Shown here: piece after piece, positions 48,296-57,136 of the stretch
Layout of the letters: the number at the start of each line of letters is the position of its first letter
Numbering within the stretch: the first letter of the stretch is position 1
Origin: an uncultured Steroidobacter sp.
Lineage (GTDB): Bacteria; Pseudomonadota; Gammaproteobacteria; Steroidobacterales; Steroidobacteraceae
Direction of reading: 5' to 3'
Assembly: GCF_937958065.1 (NCBI RefSeq)
Contig: NZ_CALFXI010000011.1
Span: 1-64,000 of the forward strand
Length of the DNA stretch: 64,000 nucleotides
The notes under the pieces: generated by a model
Told to the model about the DNA's origin: nothing
What the model saw: only the letters and a program-made list of their open reading frames with translations
Databases searched by the model: none
Made by a program: the position numbers and the translations under genes

Positions 48296-48904
48296 ATGTA
48301 CCGCCTGTATGACTATCTGCCCTCCGGCAACGGCTATAAAGTGCGCCTGGTGCTCAAGCAGCTGGCGCTGCCGTACGAGCTGATCGAGCTCGACATCAAG
48401 ACGGGCGCGAGCCGCACTCCCGACTTCCTGGCGAAGAATCCCAACGGCCGCATTCCGCTGCTGGAAATTCCGCAGAAGGGCTACCTGGCCGAGAGCCACG
48501 CCATCATCTCGTATCTGGCCGAAGGCTCGGCGCTGATTCCCGACGACAGCTATCAACGCGCCCGCATGTGGCAATGGCTGTGCTTCGAGCAGTACAACCT
48601 CGAGCCCAACCTCGGCACGGTGCGTTTCTGGCTGAAGATGCTGGGCAAGACGCGAGTCGAGCTCGGCGAAAAACTGATCGAAAAGAAAAAGAGCGGGTAC
48701 GCGGCGCTGGACGTGCTCGAGGACGGTTTGCGCGAGCGTAACTTCCTGGTCGCCGATCAGTTCACGCTCGCCGACATCGCGCTGTACGCGTACACGCATG
48801 TCGCGCACGAGGGCGGCTTCGATCTGGCGCCCTATCCGAACATTCGTGCCTGGTGCGACCGTGTGTCGTCACAGCCGCGCTGGGCACCGATTACTGCGAT
48901 TTAA
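48296..48904 (+). CDS. Glutathione S-transferase
   Basis: A 202-residue GST; the ATG at 48296 follows TTGGAGAG. The thioredoxin-like N-domain is YRLYDYLPSGNGYKVRLVLK with NPNGRIPLLEI and ESHAIISYLAE binding glutathione; the helical C-domain has FLVADQFTLADIALYAYTH. A cytoplasmic detoxification or isomerase role is expected; the substrate is unknown. Its last four bases overlap the convergent quinone oxidoreductase gene. Confidence 0.9.
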   Translation: MYRLYDYLPSGNGYKVRLVLKQLALPYELIELDIKTGASRTPDFLAKNPNGRIPLLEIPQKGYLAESHAIISYLAEGSALIPDDSYQRARMWQWLCFEQYNLEPNLGTVRFWLKMLGKTRVELGEKLIEKKKSGYAALDVLEDGLRERNFLVADQFTLADIALYAYTHVAHEGGFDLAPYPNIRAWCDRVSSQPRWAPITAI

Positions 48905-49869
48905 GGCAACAAGACGGTAGAGCCGGTGGTGCGGCGGGCTTCGAGATCGGCGTGCGCGCGCGCCGCTTCCCTCAGCGGATAGGTTTGACCGATTTGCACT
49001 TTGATCACACCGCGCGCCATCAGATCGAACAGCTCATTCGCGGCGCGCGTCAGCGCCGGACGGGTCGCAGTGAAATGAAACATCGTGGGCCGCGTCAGAT
49101 ACAGCGAGCCCCGCTTCGACAACTCCAGCGGCGAAATCGCCGGCGGCGCGCCCGAAGCATTGCCGTAGCTCACCATCAGGCCGCGCGTACGAATGGTATC
49201 GAGCGAGCTCATGAAAGTGTCCTTGCCCACCGAGTCGTACGCGACCGCAACTCCGCGCCCGCCGGTGATCGCTTTGGTCTGGCCAACCCAGTCGTCGTCG
49301 CTGAGCAATGCGTGCTGCGCGCCCAGCTCGCGCACCAGATCCGCTTTGGCGGCGGAGCCGACGATCGCAATCACCGTTGCGCCGAGATGACGGGCCCACT
49401 GCACGAGAATCGATCCGACGCCACCGGCTGCGGCGTGAATCAGCAGGGCATCGCCCTTCTTCACGCGATAGACCTGGCGCAACAGCATCTGCGCAGTCAG
49501 ACCTTTCAACGTCGCCGCGGCCGCGGTCCGATCGTCGATGGCATCAGGCAGCTTGACCAGATCGTCGGCGGGCATGACGCGCGCTTCCGAATAGGCGCCG
49601 GAGCCTTGCGCGTAGGCGACCCGATCGCCGACTTTCACATGTTTGACGCCGGGACCGACGGCCTCGACGATGCCGGCCGCCTCCTTGCCCAGGGTTGCAG
49701 GCAACGACTTCTGATACAGGCCGTTGCGCTCGTAGACGTCGATGAAGTTCACGCCGACGGCGCCGTGCCGCAGTCTCACTTCGCCGCGGCCGGGCTCGCC
49801 GAGCTCGATGGATTCCCAACGCAGGACGTCGGGGCCGCCAGTTTCATGGAATCGAATGATGCCGGTCAT
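48901..49869 (-). CDS. qorA: NADPH:quinone oxidoreductase (zinc-free MDR)
   Basis: A 322-residue medium-chain reductase without zinc-ligand cysteines. It has VGVNFIDVYERNGLY, PATLGKEAAGIVEAVG, the NADPH motif HAAAGGVGSILVQWARHLGA and AYDSVGKDTF. It reduces quinones by one electron and may deal with reactive aldehydes. The gene ends in the tail of the GST gene on the other strand. Confidence 0.9.
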   Translation of the reverse strand: MTGIIRFHETGGPDVLRWESIELGEPGRGEVRLRHGAVGVNFIDVYERNGLYQKSLPATLGKEAAGIVEAVGPGVKHVKVGDRVAYAQGSGAYSEARVMPADDLVKLPDAIDDRTAAAATLKGLTAQMLLRQVYRVKKGDALLIHAAAGGVGSILVQWARHLGATVIAIVGSAAKADLVRELGAQHALLSDDDWVGQTKAITGGRGVAVAYDSVGKDTFMSSLDTIRTRGLMVSYGNASGAPPAISPLELSKRGSLYLTRPTMFHFTATRPALTRAANELFDLMARGVIKVQIGQTYPLREAARAHADLEARRTTGSTVLLP

Positions 49870-49937
49870 GGCGTTAGTCTAACGCCATCGCAGACACATG
49901 CATGTGCCCGCCACCGCAAGGTGGCGAGCGTCGCCGT

Positions 49938-50276
49938 TCAGAGTGCCTGGTCGTCGGCCTCACCGGTGCGGATGCGCAGCACGCGCTCCAGATCGGTGAT
50001 GAAGATTTTGCCGTCGCCGACCTTGCCGGTCTTGGCGGCATTGATGATGGCCTCGGTCACCTGGTCGACCAGCGAATCCTTCACCGCCACTTCGATGCGG
50101 GTCTTGGGAACGAAGTCCACCACGTACTCGGCGCCACGATACAGCTCGGTGTGACCGCGCTGCCGGCCGAAGCCCTTCACCTCGGTCACCGTCATGCCCG
50201 ACACGCCGATTTCCGACAACGCGGCACGAACGTCGTCGAGCTTGAACGGCTTGATGATTGCGCTGATGAGTTTCAT
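49938..50276 (-). CDS. glnK: Nitrogen regulatory protein PII, GlnK/GlnB
   Basis: A 112-residue PII protein. The T-loop GRQRGHTELYRGAEYVVDF carries Tyr51, the uridylylation site, and the ATP-site residues GKVGDGKIF and RIRTGE are canonical. It binds ATP/ADP and 2-oxoglutarate and controls glutamine synthetase adenylylation, NtrB or ammonium transport. No amtB follows, so GlnB versus GlnK is unsettled. A sigma-54 promoter-like site at 50389-50374 suggests nitrogen-limited induction, which favours GlnK (inference). Confidence 0.95.
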   Translation of the reverse strand: MKLISAIIKPFKLDDVRAALSEIGVSGMTVTEVKGFGRQRGHTELYRGAEYVVDFVPKTRIEVAVKDSLVDQVTEAIINAAKTGKVGDGKIFITDLERVLRIRTGEADDQAL

Positions 50277-50756
50277 TCCCCGTGGCTCCTGTCTCTCGCT
50301 TGCCCTGTGGGTTTTTCATGTCCGCCGGGTCGCGTGGCGTGGCCAGACACCTTGCACTACCGCGGCGAAGCTTTGCAATGCACGTTCCATGCCGCGGGTG
50401 GCGGCCGGACGCAACCGCTAGCCTGCAGCTTACCAGCCGCGTGAGGGCAAAAAACCGATCCGGACCGCACCAGTTTAGCGCGCGCATTCGGCGTGGCGCG
50501 CGTGTTTGGTGCAACTCCCGGTGACGCCGCCCGGATCCGGGCCAAAGCTGAAAAACCAGCGGCGTCGGACGCGCCGGCCGAAGCTTTATGGCTCGAGTCG
50601 GTCACTTGTTGGAAATCGAACCTTCATCGCAGTATTGAAAGCTTGCGCGTGACCCACATCGCGTCTCGCGCAAATGGCCCGTTGGTGCTGTTGTGAGCTC
50701 AAGAGCGCTGTGCGAAAAGGTGCGCCGTCATGACAACAGCGGGTTGAGAATCGGCA
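50277..50756. other. 480-base intergenic region upstream of glnK and the protease gene
   Basis: No gene is recognised. It contains the sigma-54 site for glnK and two separated dyad halves, GCACCA (50467-50472) and TGGTGC (50507-50512). The remainder, up to the protease start, shows no clear promoter. Confidence 0.5.
50374..50389 (-). promoter_or_regulatory. Sigma-54 (RpoN) promoter for glnK
   Basis: On the minus strand, TGGAACGTGCATTGCA, with GG at 50388-50387 and GC at 50376-50375, ten bases apart. This fits the -24/-12 consensus TGGCACG-N4-TTGCA with one mismatch. It lies about 100 bases before glnK. Confidence 0.65.
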
Positions 50757-52832
50757 ATGGGAGGCGGCACGCGCAGCGGCGCCAACAGGTTCCTGGGCGG
50801 ACGTGCTCACTGGCTCGCGGCAGTCATCTGCAGCGCTGTGACGGGTTCCGCATTTGGCCTGGAGCGCGCCGACTCCCAGATTCTCTATTTCGAGCCGCTG
50901 CAGCTCGCCGCACCGCTCGCCGCCGGTCAGCAGAAGTCTTCGCAAACGCAACGGCTGCAGTTCGACGCGTATGGCCGCCGCTTCGTCGTCACGCTCGAAC
51001 CGAATGAGAAGCTTTCACCGCTGCTGCCGAGCCAGTCCGGCAGCAGCGATCTCGCGCTGTATCGGGGGCGTGTCGATGGTCTGGCCGGATCCTGGGCACG
51101 CCTGTCGATGGCGGACGGCAAGCTCGAGGGAATGATTTGGGATGGCGCCGAGCTTTACGTCATCGAGCAGGTCGAAGCGCTGCGCGAGTCGCTGCCGGCG
51201 AATACATCGGCTGATCCGAACGCCACGGCGATCTTCCGACTCAACGATGTCGTGATGGCGCCCGGCGCGGCCTCGTGCGGTTCCGATACCAATGTCGCGG
51301 CCAGCAAAGGCTCGGACACGTACGACTCCATGCTCGCCGAGTTGAAAGCCTCGCCCACGATCATGCAGGCGGTCGGCGCGACCAGGCGTCTCGAAATCTC
51401 CGCGCTCGGCGACAGCTCGTTCATGAACCGCTTCGGCAACGAGACCCAGGCACGCACGGAAATCCTGCGACGATTGAACAACGTCGATGGCATTTTCAGC
51501 TCGCAGCTCGGCATCGAGATCAACGTGCCCAGCATCGACATCGGCGCCGCGCTGTCCGCGACCACCTCGGCAAAATCGCTGCTCGACGAGCTGGGCGCTC
51601 TGCGCAAACGCTCGCCGAACCTGTACTCGCGGGGCCTGACGCATCTGTTCACCGGTCGCGATCTGGATGGCAAGACGGTGGGAATCGCGTTCGTCGGCTC
51701 GGTCTGCGATCGTCAGTACGGCGCCGGGCTGACCGAATCGAGCAACTCGCCCTGGATCGAATCGTTGATCGCCGCCCATGAGATCGGCCACAGCCTGGGC
51801 GCGCCGCACGACGGCGATTCGAGCCAGGCCTGCGCCGGCACGCCGACCGGTCAGTTCCTCATGTCTGCGTCCATCAACGGCAGCGACAAATTCTCCGCTT
51901 GCAGCTTGAACATCATGCAGGCGCGAGCCGCGAGTGCGAGCTGCATCACCGCGCTGGCCAGCGCCGATGTCGCGGTGGACGCCGATCTCGGCTCCTTGCA
52001 GCGCTCGCTCGATACACCGTTCGAATGGAATGTGACCATCCGCAATGCCGGAGGCATCGCGACCACGAACGCGCGCGCCGAGATCGCGCTGCCATCGCAG
52101 CTCACCATCGCAGAAGCTTCCGTGCTCGGCGGCACGTGTGTCAGTGGCGCCGGGATGATCACGTGCGAGCTGGGTCCAATTCCCGGCGGCAACAGCGCAG
52201 TGATCAATGTTTCTCTGCGCAGCGAGATCGCGATGTCACACGCCATCACGGTCGATGTCAGCGCCGCCAACGAGAGCAATCTGAACAACAACCATGGCGT
52301 GGGCACGATCAGCACCCAGCCGGAAGTGGATCTGGCAGTGAGCTTGCAGGCACCGCCCTCCATTGCGGCGGGCACGTCCTTCAATGCGCAGCTGCAGGCG
52401 ACGAACTTATCCGACAAGGACGCCGACTCGGTGACTCTCACGATCGCGTTGCCCGTCGGCCTCACCGCCTCCAGCGCGAGCTTCGACGGCAGGGCCTGCG
52501 TGCTGGCTGAAGGCGCGATCACGTGCTCGCTGCCGGCGCTGCCGGCGGGCGCACGTGTGACTGGAACCGCAGCGCTGACCGCGACTGCCCCCGGCGCCGG
52601 GACGTTGCAGGCTCGGATTTCGAGCGCACAGATCGATCCGGTCCCGGCCAACGACACGGCGGCAGCGACAATCAGTATTACGGGGTCGGTCATGTCGAGC
52701 GCACAGTCGTCCTCGTCGGGCGGCGGCGGTGGCGGCGGTGCCGCCGGCCCCGGCCTGCTGGCGCTGCTGCTCGGCCTGCTCGCCTTGAAAACTCCTCCAC
52801 CGCACCCCACCCGCCCGCGACGCCGTCCTTGA
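50757..52832 (+). CDS. Reprolysin-like zinc metalloprotease with DUF11 repeats and GlyGly-CTERM
   Basis: A 691-residue secreted protein. A signal peptide (about 15-34) is followed by a propeptide-like region. The zinc motif HEIGHSLGAPHD (His341, His345, His351) is of the M12B reprolysin/ADAM type, and a Met-turn candidate FLMSASI comes later. Residues 410-640 are two DUF11/CARDB-like beta domains (VTIRNAGGIATT, LQATNLSDKDADSVTL). The C-terminus SSSSGGGGGGGAAGPGLLALLLG followed by Arg-rich residues is a GlyGly-CTERM sorting signal, normally cut by a rhombosortase and tied to type II secretion. No rhombosortase gene is in the window. Confidence 0.9.
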   Translation: MGGGTRSGANRFLGGRAHWLAAVICSAVTGSAFGLERADSQILYFEPLQLAAPLAAGQQKSSQTQRLQFDAYGRRFVVTLEPNEKLSPLLPSQSGSSDLALYRGRVDGLAGSWARLSMADGKLEGMIWDGAELYVIEQVEALRESLPANTSADPNATAIFRLNDVVMAPGAASCGSDTNVAASKGSDTYDSMLAELKASPTIMQAVGATRRLEISALGDSSFMNRFGNETQARTEILRRLNNVDGIFSSQLGIEINVPSIDIGAALSATTSAKSLLDELGALRKRSPNLYSRGLTHLFTGRDLDGKTVGIAFVGSVCDRQYGAGLTESSNSPWIESLIAAHEIGHSLGAPHDGDSSQACAGTPTGQFLMSASINGSDKFSACSLNIMQARAASASCITALASADVAVDADLGSLQRSLDTPFEWNVTIRNAGGIATTNARAEIALPSQLTIAEASVLGGTCVSGAGMITCELGPIPGGNSAVINVSLRSEIAMSHAITVDVSAANESNLNNNHGVGTISTQPEVDLAVSLQAPPSIAAGTSFNAQLQATNLSDKDADSVTLTIALPVGLTASSASFDGRACVLAEGAITCSLPALPAGARVTGTAALTATAPGAGTLQARISSAQIDPVPANDTAAATISITGSVMSSAQSSSSGGGGGGGAAGPGLLALLLGLLALKTPPPHPTRPRRRP

Positions 52833-52978
52833 CGGCGCAGGCCCGCGCTTGAAAGCGCGGTTGCAAGCGCCATCTACGTCGCCATACACGGACAATCCGT
52901 GCCCCATTCGGTGGGCGGCATTAGTATCGGTCCCTTGCAATTGCCCGACGCTGAGCGGGCGTGAGGTGTAGTTTCGCC

Positions 52979-53902
52979 GTGCCTGAATACAAGGACTACT
53001 ACAAGATCATGGGCGTCGCCCGCGACGCCAGCCAGGACGAGCTCAAGCGCGTCTATCGCCGGCTCGCGCGCAAATATCATCCCGACGTGAGCAAGGAAAA
53101 GGACGCCGAGGCCCGCTTCAAGGAAGTGCAGGAAGCCTACGAGGTCCTGAAGGACCCGCAGAAGCGCGCCGCTTACGACCAGCTGGGCAGCAACTGGCGC
53201 CAGGGCCAGGAGTTCCGGCCGCCGCCGGACTGGGGTCAGAACTTCGAGTTCTCGACCGCGTTCGGCGACCAGGAAGGCGGCTTCAGCGATTTCTTCTCGT
53301 CGCTGTTCGGCGGCGCTGCGCGAGGCGGCCGCGGGCGCGGTGCTGGCGCACGAGGCTTTGCGATGGCCGGCGACGACCAGGTCGCGTCCATCGAGATCGA
53401 TCTCGAAGATTCGTTCCGCGGCGGCACCCAGACGATCGAGCTGAAGAGCCGACCGGGCGCGGCGCGCACGCTCAAGATCACGATCCCGCAAGGCATCGTC
53501 GAAGGTCAGCGCATTCGTCTCGCCGGCCAGGGCAGCCCCGGTCATGGCGGCGGACCGGCGGGCGACCTGTATCTCGAGGTGCGCTTCCGCAAGCACAAGC
53601 TGTATCAAGTCGAAGGCCGCGATGTGACTTTGACCTTGCCGGTCGCACCGTGGGAAGCGGCACTCGGCGCAACCGTGCCGACGCCGACATTGGCGGGACC
53701 GGTCGACCTGCGCATCCCGGCGAATGCGAAAGCGGGCCAGCGCATGCGACTGAAGGGTCGCGGACTGCCGGGCGCAACCCCCGGGGATCAATATGTCGTG
53801 CTGAAGATCGTATTGCCTCCGGCCGATACGCCGCAGGCCCGCGAGCTATACGAACGCATGCAACGCGAGTTGCCGTTCGATCCGCGCGCCGAGCTGCAGT
53901 AA
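52979..53902 (+). CDS. cbpA: Curved-DNA-binding J-domain protein CbpA
   Basis: A 307-residue DnaJ-family protein. J-domain residues 4-70 include the HPD motif in KYHPDVSKE, followed by a Gly/Phe-rich linker (GGFSDFFSSLFGGAARGG) and two DnaJ C-terminal domains. There is no CxxCxGxG zinc region, which places it with CbpA rather than DnaJ. It stimulates Hsp70 and binds curved DNA. The GTG at 52979 begins MPEYKDYYKIMGV like known CbpA; the GTG at 52961 is an alternative. No CbpM gene follows. Confidence 0.9.
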   Translation: MPEYKDYYKIMGVARDASQDELKRVYRRLARKYHPDVSKEKDAEARFKEVQEAYEVLKDPQKRAAYDQLGSNWRQGQEFRPPPDWGQNFEFSTAFGDQEGGFSDFFSSLFGGAARGGRGRGAGARGFAMAGDDQVASIEIDLEDSFRGGTQTIELKSRPGAARTLKITIPQGIVEGQRIRLAGQGSPGHGGGPAGDLYLEVRFRKHKLYQVEGRDVTLTLPVAPWEAALGATVPTPTLAGPVDLRIPANAKAGQRMRLKGRGLPGATPGDQYVVLKIVLPPADTPQARELYERMQRELPFDPRAELQ

Positions 53903-53936
53903 TCCTCCGGAGAGATCGATCGTCGGCGCGAGCCGA

Positions 53937-54341
53937 TCAATGCACGCCCGTGGCATCGGTGGCGTGCTGCGAATGATCGAGCAGATAAGCGACGCGACGC
54001 ACGATGGAGTAATCCACGTGCGTCTTCTCGATGAAATCCACCGCCCCCTCGCGCATGGCGGCCACGGCGGCGCGTACATCCGCATCTTCTCCCAGCAGAA
54101 TAACCGGCGTGGACGCGTGATTCGCGCGCAGGCGCTTGAGCAAGTCCAGCCCGGACATGCCGGGCAGGCTCATCTCGGTGATCAGACAGCTGCCACGAAC
54201 CCCGAGCGGCGAGGCGAGATAGCTCTCGGCGCTGTCGTAATCCTGAACATCCGCGTTCAGATTACTCAACATCGAACAAAGCAGTCTGCGGTCCGTTGCG
54301 TCGGCTTCGATTACTGCAACGATGGGGCGGGGGTACGACAC
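53937..54341 (-). CDS. Receiver-only protein with Glu in place of the phospho-Asp
   Basis: A 134-residue stand-alone receiver domain of FixJ type. The acidic pocket (IEADATDRR) and the late Lys (FIEKTHVD) are present. The acceptor position, normally Asp in LxLDxxMPGMSG, reads CLITEMSLPGMSGLDLL, so a Glu (GAG codon) replaces the Asp. Such a change often mimics the phosphorylated state, so the protein may be locked on or work as a decoy. It lies on the same strand downstream of the FixLJ-like pair, 311 bases away. Confidence 0.8.
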   Translation of the reverse strand: MSYPRPIVAVIEADATDRRLLCSMLSNLNADVQDYDSAESYLASPLGVRGSCLITEMSLPGMSGLDLLKRLRANHASTPVILLGEDADVRAAVAAMREGAVDFIEKTHVDYSIVRRVAYLLDHSQHATDATGVH

Positions 54342-54652
54342 GACAGGAATGACAATCTGATTTGCGCTGAGTGAAACGCGGCCACGGCCACTGTGCTAGG
54401 GAGGCCCGAGCCGCAGGGAGGATTGGGGGCGGCGGACTCGCCTGTGGGCCGTGGTCGCATGGCGTTATCTTGGCCGAGCGCCAACCATGAAAAAGTCGCA
54501 CTTGTACTTAAGGAAGGCCGCGTGTGGAACGCAGCTTCGTGCAGGGTTTTAAGGGTTTTTTCTAGGGTCGATAACGCGCGTCATCGACCTGTCCCAAACC
54601 ACCGTCAGCCGAAGCAAAATCATATCCGCCATATGCTCGAATGCACGCGCCC
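54342..54652. other. 311-base gap between the receiver gene and fixJ
   Basis: No gene is recognised. It contains a short T-rich patch near 54545-54565 and no clear FNR/FixK-type box (TTGAT-N4-ATCAA). Confidence 0.4.
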
Positions 54653-55282
54653 TCACACCTGACCGACTTCCAGCACCATGCGCACCAGGTGCGCGAGCGA
54701 AGACGCCTGCATCTTCTCCATCACGCGCGCGCGGTGGATCTCCACGGTGCGTTGACTGAGCTTCAGATCGCCGGCGATCACCTTGTTCGCTTTTCCGTGC
54801 ACGACCAGGTCGAGCACTTCGCGCTCACGCGGCGTCAGCGTTTCTAAACGCCGGCGAATGTCGTTGCGCTCGCCGAGCGCGGCCCGATTGCTCGTGTCCT
54901 TCTCCAGCGCCTGGTTGATGCGATCGATCAGGTCCTGATCGCGAAACGGTTTCTGGATGAAGTCGACCGCGCCGGCCTGCATGGCTTCCACCGCCATCGG
55001 CACGTCGCCGTGGCCGGTGATGAAAATGATCGGCAGGATCGAATGTTTTTCGTTCAGCTTCTGCTGCAGCTCCAGTCCCGACATGCCCGGCATGCGGATG
55101 TCGAGCACCAGGCAGCCGGGCCGATCCTCGCTGTACGCTTCCAGAAATTCCTGGCCGGCGCCGTAGGTCTCGACCGATTGCCCGACCGAGCGAAGCAGCA
55201 GCTTCAACGCGTCGCGCACCGCCAGGTCGTCGTCGACGACGAAGATCGTGGGGCGCTGGTTGGTGACGCTGGCTCTCATCAT
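54653..55282 (-). CDS. fixJ: FixJ-family response regulator
   Basis: A 209-residue regulator. The receiver has VVDDD, phospho-Asp in LVLDIRMPGMSG, ITGHGD and the late Lys in FIQKPF. A LuxR-type helix-turn-helix (LTPREREVLDLVVHGKANK, LSQRTVEIHRARVMEKM) ends the protein. Its ATG at 55282 overlaps the kinase stop as ATGA, giving strict coupling. It is the likely output of the PAS kinase; in FixLJ systems it switches on low-oxygen genes. The target genes here are unknown and the gene name is inferred. Confidence 0.9.
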   Translation of the reverse strand: MMRASVTNQRPTIFVVDDDLAVRDALKLLLRSVGQSVETYGAGQEFLEAYSEDRPGCLVLDIRMPGMSGLELQQKLNEKHSILPIIFITGHGDVPMAVEAMQAGAVDFIQKPFRDQDLIDRINQALEKDTSNRAALGERNDIRRRLETLTPREREVLDLVVHGKANKVIAGDLKLSQRTVEIHRARVMEKMQASSLAHLVRMVLEVGQV

Positions 55283-56841
55283 TGCTGACTCCCTGCTGAC
55301 GCCGGCACGGCCGGCAGTGTGAAAAAGAAGCGCGCTCCGCCGCCCGGATTGGCGCTGCACCACAGCTTGCCGCCGTGAGCGCGAACGATGGACCGGCTGA
55401 TCGACAGCCCGAGTCCGGTGCCACCGGGCTTGGTGGTGAAGAACGGATTGAACAGCTCGGCCATGGCCGCCGGGTCGACGCCGGTGCCGCGATCGGCCAC
55501 CATGAATTCGACGTCGCCTTCACTGTCCACCGAAGTCCGCAACAGAATCTCCCGGCGCACTTCGGGCACCGTCAGCATGGCATCGATGCTGTTGCGGATC
55601 AGGTTCAAGACCACCTGTTGAATCTGTACCGCGTCCGCCTGCACCTGCGGCGACAGCGGCGAGGGCTCGAGCACCAGTCGCACCCCGTTGTGGCGCGCGT
55701 CGGTCTGCGCCAGGGTCACCACGTCGTCGAGCAGGCGATTCGCTTCGATCAGCTCTCGCCGCACTTCCCGATTCTTCACGAAGGTGCGCAGCCGACGAAT
55801 GACCTCGCCGGCACGCAAGGCCTGCGCGCCGATGTGATTGAGCGCCGCCTCCACTTCCTCCTGCGAGAAGTCGTTGGCGGCGATCAGCCGTTGACAGGCC
55901 TGCGCATAGGTCGCAATCGCCGTCAGCGGCTGGTTCACTTCGTGCGCAATGCCCGCGGCCATCTCACCCATGGTGGAGATACGCCCGAAGTGGGCGATTC
56001 GATCCTGCATCTGGCGCGCTTCATCCTCGGCGCGACGTCGATCGGTGATGTCGTGCAGTGTTCCCACCTGTCTCAGGACCCGGCCGTCGGGCCGTCTCGT
56101 TGTCTGAGCAATGTGGTGCACGTAGCGCAGCGAGCCGTCCGGATGGATCACACGATACTCGATGTCCATGGAGCGGGCGCTGGTCTCGAGCTCGTCGCGC
56201 GCCGCCTGCCAGCGGGCGCGATCGGCCGGATGAACCATGGGCTCCAGGTACTCGTACACCCCTATATACGGCTCGCCATAACGGCGCCCCAACACACGAT
56301 AGAGGTGCGGCGACCAGTAGTCTTCGAACTTGCCATCGGCATGCACCACATAGTTGCCGAGATTCGCGATCTCCTGCGCGATGGTCAGCTGCGCCTCGCT
56401 GCGACGAAGCGCTTCTTCGGCGTTCCTGCGCACGGTGATGTCGCGAATGAAACCGACGAAGCGCGGCGGATCGGTGCCTTGAACCCGGCCGACCGCGAGC
56501 TCCGCGGAGAACTCGCTGCCGTCGCGACGCTTGGCGAGCAGCTCGCGGCCGATGCCGATGATGCGCGGCTCGCCGGCTTCGATGTAATGGCGCAGGTAGT
56601 CGTCGTGCTGCGAGCGGTACGGCTCGGGCAACAGGATGTTGACCTTCAGCCCGATGACCTCCTGTTCGTTGTAACCGAACATGCGCTCGCCGGCATGATT
56701 CAACAGCTCGATGCGGCCCTCGTGATCGAACAACACGACGGCATCGACGGCGGCGTCCAGCACTGCCTGGAATTCACGCTCCAGCCTGTGTGCGCGCTCT
56801 TCTTGGGGCTCGGCGACTCGCAGTAGCGTCATATGCTGCAT
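55279..56841 (-). CDS. fixL: FixL-like PAS sensor histidine kinase with conserved haem-ligand position
   Basis: A 520-residue soluble kinase. PAS1 (about 22-140) contains SQHDDYLRHYIEAGEPRI then IGIGR. His79 and Arg99 fall at the spacing of haem ligand His200 and Arg220 in Bradyrhizobium FixL, 20 residues apart, so haem binding and oxygen sensing are plausible. PAS2 (about 150-275) is PAS_3-like. HisKA has GIAHEVNQPLTAIATYAQ, and the HATPase blocks NLIRNSIDAM, DRGTGVDP and GGTGLGLSIS follow. No transmembrane segment is seen. The coupling to fixJ supports the pair. Confidence 0.85.
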   Translation of the reverse strand: MQHMTLLRVAEPQEERAHRLEREFQAVLDAAVDAVVLFDHEGRIELLNHAGERMFGYNEQEVIGLKVNILLPEPYRSQHDDYLRHYIEAGEPRIIGIGRELLAKRRDGSEFSAELAVGRVQGTDPPRFVGFIRDITVRRNAEEALRRSEAQLTIAQEIANLGNYVVHADGKFEDYWSPHLYRVLGRRYGEPYIGVYEYLEPMVHPADRARWQAARDELETSARSMDIEYRVIHPDGSLRYVHHIAQTTRRPDGRVLRQVGTLHDITDRRRAEDEARQMQDRIAHFGRISTMGEMAAGIAHEVNQPLTAIATYAQACQRLIAANDFSQEEVEAALNHIGAQALRAGEVIRRLRTFVKNREVRRELIEANRLLDDVVTLAQTDARHNGVRLVLEPSPLSPQVQADAVQIQQVVLNLIRNSIDAMLTVPEVRREILLRTSVDSEGDVEFMVADRGTGVDPAAMAELFNPFFTTKPGGTGLGLSISRSIVRAHGGKLWCSANPGGGARFFFTLPAVPASAGSQQ

Positions 56842-57136
56842 CTAACCACGCATGGCAGCAGCCGTGGAAGTAGTGCTGCCCGCGATATACTTCGCGCTCC
56901 CTTTTTCCGCAACCATCTTGCGACCGGCCGGCCGGTTTCGATCCAGGGGAGCGGGAGAACTGGCTGCGGAGCGTAGCGGCCGGCAGCCAGAGCATGACTA
57001 CGCGGGCCTGCCGACCGATATCACGGACGCGCACGAGTCGTCCGGCGACGGCAACAGTGCCGGGGACGAACGGATCGGGCAACTCGCGCAGTTTTGCAGG
57101 GCGCGCCGCTCGTTGGACTCGAGCGGCGCGTTGTGA

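Noticed and set aside
50467..50513. GCACCA and TGGTGC as one NtrC site
   Set aside because: NtrC half-sites are a few bases apart. These are separated by more than 30, so a single site is unlikely.
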